Source: Aidingimonas halophila (lineage in GTDB: Bacteria; Pseudomonadota; Gammaproteobacteria; Pseudomonadales; Halomonadaceae). Taken from it: a stretch of 64,000 nt of DNA. Shown here one piece after another: positions 55,497-63,166 of this stretch. The position numbers were made by a program, and so were the translations under genes. Under the pieces are notes generated by a model. It saw only the letters and a list, made by a program, of their open reading frames with translations, searched no databases and was not told where the DNA came from. Positions within the stretch are counted from its first letter, which is position 1. The number at the start of each line of letters is the position of its first letter. The stretch is from contig NZ_FNNI01000001.1 of NCBI RefSeq assembly GCF_900106955.1, positions 248,001 through 312,000 of the forward strand, given 5' to 3'.

Positions 55497-56951
55497 TTAG
55501 GCCTCCGCCTCTGGATCGGCCCCAGGCCGCAGATAGGGGCGGATACGCTTCGTCGAACCCGAGACCCGTTGCTGCGGCTGCTTGAGCCACCCCAGGTGTC
55601 GCATAATGTCGCCCACACGCCGCTGCTCCTGCTTGCCCTGGCGGGAGACATCGAGACGTAGTGCGTACTCCATCAGCTCCCGGGTGGTCACCTTGTTGAT
55701 GTAGGCCGAGCGCGCCTGGCCGTTGCGCCAGTCCGGGTAAGCATTTGCCGGTGCCTGGCCGTCCAGATAGTCGGTGATGCGCTCCTCCCAGGGATCCTCA
55801 AGATAGCGCTGGTCCTGCTCGATAGCTGCTTGATCGACCGGCACCTTCCACCACTCGAACCCACCCTGGTAGTGCTTTAGCGCCTCCGCCCAGAGCTGCA
55901 ATCGCCATCGGTGCACATACCCCACATCAGCCTTGCGGCAAGCCACGGGTAAAAAGCGCCTGGCACCGGTCGAGTCGATCAGATACTCCGTTGCATTCGT
56001 CGTGCCGATGAAGATGCATTGACGAAGATGGCTGATCGCTCGCTGCGCGTAGGGTGGTCGGAACTTGTCATCGCGCCGGGTGATCGCCATCTTGACCATC
56101 GTGATGTTCGCCTTCGAGAACGACTGCAGCTCGCCGATCTCCACCGCCCACGCCCCCTGAATCGTCAGGAAGAAGTCCTTGTTGTCCGGTGCCTCCGATA
56201 GCTCCACGTACCAATGGGGTCCAAACAGCTCGCGCACGCACGTCGACTTGCCCAGCCCCTGCCCGCCCTCGAGAATGATCATTTCATCCACCTTGCATCC
56301 CGGCTGCTGGATGCGCGCAACGGCCGATACCAGCATCGAGATACCGAGGTGCTGAGTATAGTCGTTGTCATCGGCACCGAACACATCGGTCATGAACGTC
56401 GACAGTCGAGGCGTGCCATCCCAGGCCGGCAGGTTCTCGAGGAAATTCTGCACCGGGTGATAGTGGTTCTCGTCGGCAACCGTCATCGCCGCCTTGTCGG
56501 CCACGTTCACCTGCCCGATCGGCACACCCATCTTCTGCTGTAGCCACACCAGAGCATGTCCGGCATCGGCATCGCGCCACGTGCCCACCTCGCCGTGAGA
56601 GAACGGCGGAGCCCGCAGCTTGTCCACCTCCTGCGTGAAGTCATTGAAGGCCAGAAGCCCCTCCCAGTCCGGATGATGCTTGAACACCAGGTAAGCATTG
56701 GAAAGCTCGCCCTTGATCGTGCCTTTGTCGGTACGGCGCAGATGCTCGACCCATTCCCAATCGGTATCTGCAAGGTCTTCTACCCCATCCTTAGGCTTAC
56801 GCCTGGTCGGCGAACTCCCGGTGCCTGCCGCAAGGCCAGCGTTGGGGTCTTCGCCCTCATGCTCCGCATCGTTCGCCGCTTCTACGACAGCCTGCAGTTG
56901 CTCGCGTACCGCATCCAGGCCACGCGCCTGGTGAAGATCGTTCCAGTCCAT
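55497..56951 (-). CDS. VirE/VapE-type phage helicase
   Basis: A 484-residue P-loop ATPase of the virulence-associated E family, used by phages as replicative helicase. Walker A is LEGGQGLGKST, and the TGARRFLPVACR and NVTRRDD-like segments (AITRRDDKFRPPYAQ) follow the family. I start at MDWNDLHQARGLDAV, whose ATG overlaps the primase stop by one base (TGATG). It ends beside the repeat array. Confidence 0.85.
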   Translation of the reverse strand: MDWNDLHQARGLDAVREQLQAVVEAANDAEHEGEDPNAGLAAGTGSSPTRRKPKDGVEDLADTDWEWVEHLRRTDKGTIKGELSNAYLVFKHHPDWEGLLAFNDFTQEVDKLRAPPFSHGEVGTWRDADAGHALVWLQQKMGVPIGQVNVADKAAMTVADENHYHPVQNFLENLPAWDGTPRLSTFMTDVFGADDNDYTQHLGISMLVSAVARIQQPGCKVDEMIILEGGQGLGKSTCVRELFGPHWYVELSEAPDNKDFFLTIQGAWAVEIGELQSFSKANITMVKMAITRRDDKFRPPYAQRAISHLRQCIFIGTTNATEYLIDSTGARRFLPVACRKADVGYVHRWRLQLWAEALKHYQGGFEWWKVPVDQAAIEQDQRYLEDPWEERITDYLDGQAPANAYPDWRNGQARSAYINKVTTRELMEYALRLDVSRQGKQEQRRVGDIMRHLGWLKQPQQRVSGSTKRIRPYLRPGADPEAEA

Positions 56952-57997
56952 CAGGCCGCCTCCATGCTCGGAAAGGCGGCCACGCAACCCAGTTTTTCGG
57001 CCAGAGCTTGCGCCTTTGTGCGCCCGGGGTTGCCATTGGTCTCAGGATCATCATCGCCGCACAGAACTAGCTGGCTCTGCGGGAACATGCTGCGCATCAA
57101 CGGCGCTACCCGAGCCATATTGCCAAGATCCAGCGCCACGGCTACCGGCCAGCCGGTCGCTTCATGCACGCTCGCCGCCGTCGCGTAGCCCTCTGCCACT
57201 GCCACAACCGGTGGCAGTGGCTCTCCTACCGTATCGATCAGATGGAAACAGCCCATCTTGCGGCCGAACTTCGGAAACAGCTTTGTACCCAGATGATTGA
57301 TCGTCTGCAGCGAACACAACTTGCCGCCGGAGGCCCGCAACGGCACCACCACATCGCTGGGGCGAAGCTGAAAGAAATGCAAGTGATCAGGCCGGGGCTT
57401 GGGCAGATCGGCATAGAACCGACGCACCTCTTCCCCTGCCCACAAGTCCACCCGCTCGCGCTTGGAATCCACGTTGACCAGCACCGCACGCTTCGGGAAC
57501 AGCACCCCATAGGCACCGACCCCCTTGCGCTCCAGGTACGGCGAAGGGCAAGGCAAGTCACTGGTGTCCTTCAAATGCTGCTCAAGCACCCTCTGGCAGG
57601 CCTCGGCCACTACCTCGCGCATGCGCTCCAGTTTGGCCTGGTCGGCCTCCACCGCTTCGGCAGCCTTCCGCCTGCGTTCCTCTGCCTCGGCCTTCAACCG
57701 GCGGCGATCCCCAGCGCTCATTTCCCGTCGCTCTCGCTGCCAGCCATGAGCAGTCGCCAGTTTATTAACGAAACCCAAGGGGACATGCCCAGGGCTCAGG
57801 CTTCGCCAGACGGTCTTGGCATCCGCCAGGTTGTACCTCTCGCCACCCTGGCTCCATTCGTCCCAGATCGGCCAGCCATCTTCGCCATATTCCGTCTTGA
57901 TGGCATTGCCGATGTTGACCCAAGTATCGCGGTCATCAGCGGGAATGTACTGCAGGGCCAGGCGCAATTCATCGATCGTCAGCGGATCCCAGGTCAT
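56951..57997 (-). CDS. Primase-like protein (PriCT-2 and Toprim)
   Basis: A 348-residue protein. The N-terminus has a PriCT-2-like segment (LQYIPADDRDTWVNIGNAIKTEYGEDGWPIWDEWSQ), the middle a charged helix, and the C-terminus a Toprim domain (VVAVAEGYATAASVHEATGWPVAVALD, LCGDDDPETN). It should prime phage replication with the helicase downstream. Confidence 0.85.
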   Translation of the reverse strand: MTWDPLTIDELRLALQYIPADDRDTWVNIGNAIKTEYGEDGWPIWDEWSQGGERYNLADAKTVWRSLSPGHVPLGFVNKLATAHGWQRERREMSAGDRRRLKAEAEERRRKAAEAVEADQAKLERMREVVAEACQRVLEQHLKDTSDLPCPSPYLERKGVGAYGVLFPKRAVLVNVDSKRERVDLWAGEEVRRFYADLPKPRPDHLHFFQLRPSDVVVPLRASGGKLCSLQTINHLGTKLFPKFGRKMGCFHLIDTVGEPLPPVVAVAEGYATAASVHEATGWPVAVALDLGNMARVAPLMRSMFPQSQLVLCGDDDPETNGNPGRTKAQALAEKLGCVAAFPSMEAA

Positions 57998-58494
57998 TGC
58001 TGGACCTCCCCGTATTCCGAGGCGGAGAGCTCCAGGGCCAGCACTGCCTCGAGCATGCGCCGGGCACGCTTGCGCAATTTGGCGCGCTCATGATCGTCAA
58101 CGACGCCATCGGCCACGCTCTCGCTGACGCTCGTGATCATCTCACCGAGCCGCTTATGCAGCACCGACATCAGATCGAGCAGGTCGGTCACGTTATCGGC
58201 ACGGCAGTCATCCGGAATCACCCAGATCGCCCCGCCGGCAATCTCGCCGAGGCTATCCATGATGCGCGGATCGCGGGTGACGGCCAATACCGACTCGATA
58301 TCGTCGATGTTCGGGCGGTGGCTGTCATGGGTAGGGCTGAGCTTATGTTGTAGCGTGGTGGCATTCAGGCCATGCACCGCAGCCACTGCCTTCACGCCGC
58401 CAGGGTAGTCGCGTGCAGCGTGATACAGGGCCAGGTTCAGGGACAGAACCTCACGCTGAGCGCGTTCGAGCGAGGTGGGCCAGCGTTTCGACAT
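57994..58494 (-). CDS. Phage regulatory CII-family (CP76-like) protein
   Basis: A 166-residue protein with LNLALYHAARDYPGGVKAVAAVHGLNATTLQHKLSPTHDSHRPNI, the characteristic N-terminal HTH region of the phage CII/CP76 family. It overlaps the primase by four bases. Despite the name it is not homologous in detail to lambda CII; role in lysis-lysogeny or replication control is inferred. Confidence 0.8.
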   Translation of the reverse strand: MSKRWPTSLERAQREVLSLNLALYHAARDYPGGVKAVAAVHGLNATTLQHKLSPTHDSHRPNIDDIESVLAVTRDPRIMDSLGEIAGGAIWVIPDDCRADNVTDLLDLMSVLHKRLGEMITSVSESVADGVVDDHERAKLRKRARRMLEAVLALELSASEYGEVQQ

Positions 58495-58577
58495 ACGGCA
58501 TTACTCCCGTAATGTTGCCATGCAACCCACTTGCCGATGCGTTATGCTGGTCAGCGTGTTGCATGTGGTGCGCACAC

Positions 58578-58648
58578 GCAGAGAGGCCTGTGGTGGGCTT
58601 TGTACTCTCTGCACTCGTCGGGTGATCCTATGGTGGGTAGAGCCCGAC
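58578..58648. other. Paired stem-loops between the cro-like and CII-type genes
   Basis: Two hairpins are next to each other: 58578-58612 (GCAGAGAG/CTCTCTGC) and 58617-58648 (GTCGGG/CCCGAC). No T run follows, so they are weak terminator candidates; a processing site or small RNA is possible. Confidence 0.35.
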
Positions 58649-58671
58649 ACCCGCAGGTCGTCTGAGTTATC

Positions 58672-58893
58672 TCAGGCGGCCTGCTTCTTTTCCGATGGTG
58701 GAAACACCTCATCAAGCGTACAAGGCACGCCTAATTCGTTAAGAGCTGATACGATTGCCCTGCTATCAGCTAACGATGGTTCTCTCCGTCCATGCTCGTA
58801 GTTGCTCAATCTGGCTTGGTGCCAATTCAGGCAGGCAGCTAGCTCTTTCTGCTTTATTTTGTGCTTGCGTCGAAGCTCGATAATCCGATTCAT
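58672..58893 (-). CDS. Cro-like repressor
   Basis: A 73-residue HTH_3 protein (ELRRKHKIKQKELAACLNWHQARLSNYEHGRREPSLADS) at the head of the lytic operon, divergent from cI. The recognition region QARLSNYEHGRREPS resembles that of CI (QARIGNYEKGRREPS), so both probably read related operators. Confidence 0.85.
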   Translation of the reverse strand: MNRIIELRRKHKIKQKELAACLNWHQARLSNYEHGRREPSLADSRAIVSALNELGVPCTLDEVFPPSEKKQAA

Positions 58894-58921
58894 GCCCGTA
58901 TCTCCAGAGGGTCATGTGCTC

Positions 58922-58950
58922 ACTATAATAACGCTTCGTGATACATGCAA
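58922..58950 (-). promoter_or_regulatory. Lytic promoter pR with operator
   Basis: On the minus strand TTGCAT (58950-58945) and TATAGT (58927-58922) have a 17-base spacer. The imperfect dyad TAACGCTTCGTGATA fills the spacer and is a natural operator. TAACGCTTC returns twice after cI (59667-59675 and 59690-59698). Confidence 0.65.
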
Positions 58951-58997
58951 GACAAAACGTAGGCTTAATGGTTTTCAATACGTGATATTTTTCAGGG

Positions 58998-59669
58998 ATG
59001 AAAACACTTGGTGAGCGCATTCGCGCTATTCGAATACGAAATAACATGACCCAAACACAGCTTGCTGAAGCCTGTGGATGGGATAGTGCTCAGGCCCGGA
59101 TCGGGAATTATGAGAAAGGTCGTCGCGAACCAAGCCTTAATGATTTGAGATCTCTTGCCGCTGCGCTGAATACCACTATAGAAGAACTCTTGGCTGATGA
59201 CCTTGGCTCATATAGCCAGGCTCGACTCCTGCAGGGCGATAATGAGTTTATTGTCATAAACCAGTATAGCGCCGCAGGGTCTGCAGGTAATGGTCACATG
59301 AATGACCATGTTGAGGTAAATGCCGGACTGGCCTTCAAGCTGGCATACTTGCGGAAGCGCGGCCTGTCGCCACATTGCCTGCATGTCATTTACGTCTATG
59401 AAAGCAGCATGGAAACCACCATTTCTGATGGCGATGTCGTGCTCATGGATGAAAGCCAGGCTGAACCGATGAATAACAAGATTTTCGTTATCCGCCAGGA
59501 TGATGGCGAACTGCTAATCAAACGGTTCATCAAGTCGCTGACAGGGCGCTGGATCATAAGAAGCGACAATGAAGATAAGCGCCGATTCCCCGATTTCGAG
59601 CTGACCCAGGATGATATGGCCCAACTGACCATTCTCGGCCGAGTGGTATGGCGCGGAGGCGATCTGTAA
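58998..59669 (+). CDS. CI-type repressor (HTH plus S24 peptidase)
   Basis: A 223-residue LexA-like repressor. HTH in residues about 3 to 65 (MTQTQLAEACGWDSAQARIGNYEKG), linker, then an S24 domain: the catalytic Ser is in YESSMETTISDGDVVLMD and Lys in ELLIKRFIKSL. Self-cleavage after RecA activation should start induction. It is divergent from cro across 104 bases and heads the rightward arm. Confidence 0.92.
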   Translation: MKTLGERIRAIRIRNNMTQTQLAEACGWDSAQARIGNYEKGRREPSLNDLRSLAAALNTTIEELLADDLGSYSQARLLQGDNEFIVINQYSAAGSAGNGHMNDHVEVNAGLAFKLAYLRKRGLSPHCLHVIYVYESSMETTISDGDVVLMDESQAEPMNNKIFVIRQDDGELLIKRFIKSLTGRWIIRSDNEDKRRFPDFELTQDDMAQLTILGRVVWRGGDL

Positions 59670-59811
59670 CGCTTCATTCGGGCTGAGCATAACGCTTCCA
59701 GGAAGACACTGTGTGCTTCTTTACCTAAAAACATTTCACTTTGTATTGACAGATTAACAACAATGCGCAATATTTCCCTTTACTCGCCCACCACGAGTAA
59801 GAGGAAAACTA

Positions 59812-59985
59812 ATGCGCACCACGCAAACCACCACACCACGGGTGTACCTACACCCGGCAGCCGCAAACAACCCGGCCACGGTACAGCGCATCCAGCGCGA
59901 TACTCGCAGCCTGGCCGTCTACTCCCGTGATGAGAAAGCGACCCGCCTCATCCCCACGCCGACAGGCAACGGGGGTGCAGCATGA
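59812..59985 (+). CDS. Small hypothetical protein
   Basis: A 57-residue basic protein starting MRTTQTTTPRVYLHPAAA, with an AAGAGGA site. It overlaps the next gene by four bases (ATGA), which supports translation. No family is recognised. It is first of the small rightward genes after cI. Confidence 0.5.
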   Translation: MRTTQTTTPRVYLHPAAANNPATVQRIQRDTRSLAVYSRDEKATRLIPTPTGNGGAA

Positions 59986-60317
59986 GCAATATCACTAACT
60001 TTCCCGGCGGCACTCGCCAAGATCTCACCAGTGCCCACCGCGTGCTGATCATCCACATCCAGGATCTCGCCATGGATGTCAGCATCAGCACGGCATGCAC
60101 TGTCGATGTCGATTATTCCGGACACATGCACACGCTATACGTCGCTGTTATACCCAGTTGCCACGGCTGGCAAGGCGATAAGAGCTTCCGCGAATCGTGG
60201 CGCCGTGAAGTCTGCCTGCCACCGAGCCAGCGCGCTGTGCCCAACTGCATCGAGCAGCTAACGGCTGTCGTCAATTACCTCGAGTCACTGTTGCCAACAC
60301 GCGGGGGTGCCGCATGA
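59982..60317 (+). CDS. Hypothetical phage protein
   Basis: A 111-residue protein starting MSNITNFPGGTRQDLTSAHR, with a middle beta-like stretch (ACTVDVDYSGHMHTLYVAVIP). It overlaps both neighbours by four bases, a coupled cluster. No function can be suggested. Confidence 0.55.
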   Translation: MSNITNFPGGTRQDLTSAHRVLIIHIQDLAMDVSISTACTVDVDYSGHMHTLYVAVIPSCHGWQGDKSFRESWRREVCLPPSQRAVPNCIEQLTAVVNYLESLLPTRGGAA

Positions 60318-60484
60318 ACCCCACCCGCGCTGTTGCCGTATGGCTGGTCGAGCAGTTACCCGCCAGTGCACCTGATTCCGTTGTTGGTGTGACCGTGCTG
60401 CTCGGCATCTTCCTCGTCATGCTCGCCGCGCTCGGCGTGGCCGGGCTGGTCATGTGTATCGTCGAACGGAAGGGTAACTTATGA
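60314..60484 (+). CDS. Small single-pass membrane protein
   Basis: A 56-residue protein (MNPTRAVAVWLVEQLPAS start) with one hydrophobic helix (VTVLLGIFLVMLAALGVAGLVMCIV) and a basic tail. ATGA overlaps on both sides show it is part of the operon. Function unknown. Confidence 0.5.
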   Translation: MNPTRAVAVWLVEQLPASAPDSVVGVTVLLGIFLVMLAALGVAGLVMCIVERKGNL

Positions 60485-60768
60485 GCCGCTACACGCTACA
60501 ACAGGCCGCCGTGCTGCTCGGTACCGGCCGCACCACGCTCTGCGCGGAGCTTCGCGAGCGCGGCATCTTCGATCGGCACAACATCCCCGCCCGGCATCAC
60601 ATCAGTGCAGGGCGTTTCCATGTCGATCTCAAGGCGTTCAATCACCCCGGCCTAGGCGAAGCCAAACCCTACGGTAAAACGCTAGTGACGGATAAAGGCT
60701 TGCTCTGGCTCGCCACCCAGCTGGGCCGAGAGATCGTTACGCACCGCGAGGCCGCGAACGATGCCTGA
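60481..60768 (+). CDS. Phage antirepressor KilAC-like DNA-binding protein
   Basis: A 95-residue protein resembling the KilAC C-terminal domain: YTLQQAAVLLGTGRTTLCAELRERGIFDRHNIPARHHISAGRFHVD, ending KTLVTDKGLLWLATQLG. KilAC modules modulate phage repressors. It lies in the lysogeny arm. Overlap of eight bases with the PrtN-like gene. Confidence 0.7.
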   Translation: MSRYTLQQAAVLLGTGRTTLCAELRERGIFDRHNIPARHHISAGRFHVDLKAFNHPGLGEAKPYGKTLVTDKGLLWLATQLGREIVTHREAANDA

Positions 60769-61132
60769 TGCCGCGCAGCCAATGCCCCCGTGGGGCGATG
60801 ACGTCGCCGAGCCGGATACCAGCACGGTCGCCCTGCTCTACCAACGATTCGGCGACGTGCTGGTCGATCTCGACAGCATTCGCCGGGCCTATTTCCGGAA
60901 CCTCTCACCAGACAGGTTCCGGCGAGCGCTGCGCGAACAACGCATCCCGCTGCCTATCGTACGGCTAGACCGCAGTGCTAAGGCACAACCGTTCATCTCG
61001 ATCTATCACATGGCCGCATTGATCGAAGCCAGGCAGATCGACTCGCTGGCCGATGCACCGCCTCACATCGCGGACCGTATGCGTCAGGCCACCCCGATAA
61101 CCGCTTTCCCGCCGGCAGCCGCCGGGGAATAA
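60761..61132 (+). CDS. PrtN-like transcriptional activator
   Basis: A 123-residue protein with TSTVALLYQRFGDVLVDLDSIRRAYFRNLSPDRFRRALREQRIPLPIVRLDRSAKAQPFISIYHMAALIEARQ, the layout of pyocin activator PrtN. In Pseudomonas PrtN switches on pyocin genes after DNA damage. It is 42 bases upstream of the DGR target genes, so it could drive them; this is inference. Confidence 0.7.
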   Translation: MPDAAQPMPPWGDDVAEPDTSTVALLYQRFGDVLVDLDSIRRAYFRNLSPDRFRRALREQRIPLPIVRLDRSAKAQPFISIYHMAALIEARQIDSLADAPPHIADRMRQATPITAFPPAAAGE

Positions 61133-61174
61133 CCGGCCTACGGGCCACCACCACAGCAGAAAGGAGAGACGATC

Positions 61175-61867
61175 ATGTCTGATCAAACGACCGCCACCGA
61201 CGTCAATGCCCTGCTCGACGATCTCGATACCCGTGTATTCCGAGATGGGAGCACACACATGAACATCAACGACCTCAGCGCAGTCTCTCCCGGCGATACT
61301 CTGGATGGCGGTTTCTATGCCGGCCAGTTTCGCATCGGAAACGACCTCTACGCCCTGATCATATCCCCGAAGGACGAGGGCGAAATAGAGGAAGCCCAGT
61401 GGGGCCAGTTCGGTGAGATCCTGGAAGGCGCTGGAAGCTGTTGTCATGGGCACGCCAACACCGTGGCCATGGCCGAAGCCGGCAGCGACGCTGCCCGATG
61501 GATGCTGGCTCTAGAGATCAACGGTCATGCCGACTGGTATTTGCCCAGCCGTGACGAGCTTGAGCTTTGCTACCGAAACCTGAAGCCGTCTGCACATGAA
61601 AACTACTGCACCTTCCGAGACGGCGATAACCCTTCCAGCGTGCCTGTCGGCTATCCCTATGCCTCCGATTCTCCCGCTCAGGCCAAAGCGGAGGCGTTCC
61701 AGGAGGAGGGAACAGAAGCTTTCGCCACTCGGCTTTACTGGTCGAGCACGCAGTGCTCGTCCTACGACGCCTGGGGGCAGCACTTCAGTGATGGCAGCCA
61801 GCACTACTTCGACGAGCACTACGAGCTCCGGGCCCGCGCCGTCCGCAGAGTCAAACTCAGTCATTGA
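61175..61867 (+). CDS. DGR target protein 1 (DUF1566-like, C-type-lectin-like variable domain)
   Basis: A 230-residue protein. The C-terminal part has DWYLPSRDELELCY, a long insert, then YWSSTQ, AWGQ, FSDG and RARAVRR, as in DUF1566/formylglycine-enzyme-like C-type lectin folds used by other DGR targets. VR1 covers the last 40 residues. No signal peptide, membrane helix or tail motif is seen. Thirteen VR1 positions are changed from TR, giving Tyr, His, Asp and Ser in place of Asn. RBS is AAAGGAGAG. It is a tandem paralogue of target 2. Confidence 0.85.
   Translation: MSDQTTATDVNALLDDLDTRVFRDGSTHMNINDLSAVSPGDTLDGGFYAGQFRIGNDLYALIISPKDEGEIEEAQWGQFGEILEGAGSCCHGHANTVAMAEAGSDAARWMLALEINGHADWYLPSRDELELCYRNLKPSAHENYCTFRDGDNPSSVPVGYPYASDSPAQAKAEAFQEEGTEAFATRLYWSSTQCSSYDAWGQHFSDGSQHYFDEHYELRARAVRRVKLSH
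61749..61847 (+). repeat. Variable repeat VR1
   Basis: 99 bases aligned without gaps to the template repeat at 63068-63166. There are 13 differences, each at an A in TR (A to G six times, A to T four times, A to C three times). The 3' end (GAGCTCCGGGCCCGCGCCGT and 5 more bases) is identical in TR and both VRs and is the probable initiation-of-homing region. Confidence 0.97.
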
Positions 61868-61884
61868 TTCATTCGATTATTTTC

Positions 61885-61901
61885 GCCGGGCCCTGCCCGG
61901 C
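61885..61901 (+). other. Hairpin downstream of VR1
   Basis: A perfect 7-base GCCGGGC/GCCCGGC stem with a three-base loop, 37 bases after VR1. Known DGRs often have a hairpin or cruciform after the VR that helps target recognition. It also could be a weak terminator without T run. No equal hairpin is seen after VR2. Confidence 0.5.
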
Positions 61902-61918
61902 TTACCGGAGGTACTGAC

Positions 61919-62521
61919 ATGAATACTCGTGACACCATCACGCTCCAGGCCGGCGCGGCACGCATTGAGATGCCTACGGCAGACGCGGTCCAGCAGATCC
62001 TGGCCAACCTCTCTCACGGCCAACCGGAACCCCAAGACCGCCGCTCTTCTCCGCCCGAAATCGGTAAGAAGTGGCATGGTCAAGGCGGCATATATGCCGG
62101 ACTGATGCGCAACCCTGATGGCCTCGACTACCACCTACTGGTAGCCGAGGACGGTCCAGGTGAGGCTGAAGACCTGGAATGGGGATCTCGCGGAGAGGAC
62201 GAGCCGGAGGCGCGTGGTGAATGGGACGGCCAGGCGAACACCCTATCGCTTGCTCGATCCGAACACCCACACCCCGTTATCGACTGGGTCGCTAACCTCC
62301 ATATCGCCGGCCGGATGGATTGGTACCTGCCCGCTCGCCGCGAGCTGGCCTTGTGCTATGCCAATGTCCCCGAACTGTTCTATCGGACGTGGTACTGGTC
62401 GAGCACGCAGTACTCGTCCAACGGCGCCTGGGGGCAGGGCTTCGATGGTGGCGGCCAGGGCGGCATCATCAAGTTCACCGAGCTCCGGGCCCGCGCCGTC
62501 CGCAGAGTCTTTGATCATTAA
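61919..62521 (+). CDS. DGR target protein 2 (DUF1566-like)
   Basis: A 200-residue paralogue of target 1. Shared blocks are GGIYAGL, WDGQANTLSLAR, MDWYLPARRELALCYAN and YWSSTQYSSN, with VR2 at the C-terminus ending RARAVRRVFDH. It lacks the long insert of target 1 before YWSST. No signal peptide or membrane segment. VR2 has 16 changes from TR, enriched for Gly (ggc). The start is preceded by CCGGAGG. A 13-base sequence after its stop, TCATTCGATTATT, is also found after target 1. Confidence 0.85.
   Translation: MNTRDTITLQAGAARIEMPTADAVQQILANLSHGQPEPQDRRSSPPEIGKKWHGQGGIYAGLMRNPDGLDYHLLVAEDGPGEAEDLEWGSRGEDEPEARGEWDGQANTLSLARSEHPHPVIDWVANLHIAGRMDWYLPARRELALCYANVPELFYRTWYWSSTQYSSNGAWGQGFDGGGQGGIIKFTELRARAVRRVFDH
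62406..62504 (+). repeat. Variable repeat VR2
   Basis: 99 bases aligned without gaps to the template. There are 16 differences, all at TR adenines (A to G twelve times, A to T three times, A to C once). Six whole Asn codons became Gly or Phe by double changes. The 3' 26 bases equal TR and VR1. Confidence 0.97.
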
Positions 62522-62544
62522 GTCATTCGATTATTGAGGGGCTT

Positions 62545-62922
62545 ATGGCTCTCCACACCCAATTGCCCATCTACAAGCTGGCCTATGACCTGCTCAGCCT
62601 TGCCGCCGATGTCACGCGGAACATTCCGCGTGATCTCAAGGTCGGGCTTGGCGCGAAGGTTAGGGACGAGTGCATTGAGATCCTGGTGCTAATTGCCAGA
62701 GCCAATGCCGCCGAGAACAAGGCACCGCATATTTCAGAGATGCTTGAGCGCCTGCAGGTGGTGGAGTTCCTCCTTCGCCTGTTCAAGGACAAGCGCTTTA
62801 TCAGCCTCAAGCAGTATGCGGCGGCTATCGAGCTCACGTCCTCGATCGGTAAGCAGGGCAACGGGTGGAAGAACGCTTCGCATCATCGCCCGCTGCATGC
62901 GCGTCACGGCGCTCATGCCTGA
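62545..62922 (+). CDS. avd: Avd-type DGR accessory protein
   Basis: A 125-residue helical protein of the bAvd/23S-intervening-sequence fold: LPIYKLAYDLLSLAADVTRNIPRDLKVGLGAKVRDECIEILVLIARANAAENK, then LERLQVVEFLLRLFKDKRFISLKQYAAAIE. Avd forms a barrel pentamer of four-helix bundles that binds RT and template RNA. The basic C-terminal end (HHRPLHARHGAHA) is rich in His. It is 23 bases after target 2. Confidence 0.92.
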   Translation: MALHTQLPIYKLAYDLLSLAADVTRNIPRDLKVGLGAKVRDECIEILVLIARANAAENKAPHISEMLERLQVVEFLLRLFKDKRFISLKQYAAAIELTSSIGKQGNGWKNASHHRPLHARHGAHA

Positions 62923-63067
62923 GCGATTTGTATCTGGTCGTGCCGCTGGCCAGTAAAGCCACCGCCAAGCGCACCAGGGATACCACCGGCCGAGCCGACA
63001 GGTCCCGCGCAGTTTCTCCACTGATCGGCAGGTCCTTCGGTGGAGCGATGTAGATAGCACGACACGG

Positions 63068-63166
63068 CGCAGTACTCGTCCAACAACGCCTGGGGGCAGA
63101 ACTTCAATGATGGCAACCAGAACAACATCAACAAGAACAACGAGCTCCGGGCCCGCGCCGTCCGCA
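63068..63166 (+). repeat. Template repeat TR
   Basis: 99 bases with 30 adenines, mostly in AAC codons when read in the target frame, the classic TR design: AAC can become many residues but never a stop. One AAG codon (63130s) is the only one able to turn into TAG. The RT frame begins inside it at 63107. It lies 145 bases after avd. The template RNA would extend into the RT gene. Confidence 0.97.

Noticed and set aside
55187-55651. A 154-codon minus-strand frame through the GTGACA array
   Set aside because: Its residues follow the DNA repeat (VSH and CDT repeats), and it overlaps the helicase end in another frame. No ribosome-binding site.
62865-63053. A 62-codon frame between avd and TR
   Set aside because: It starts inside avd in another frame, has no ribosome-binding site and no recognisable feature. 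The area is more likely template RNA leader.
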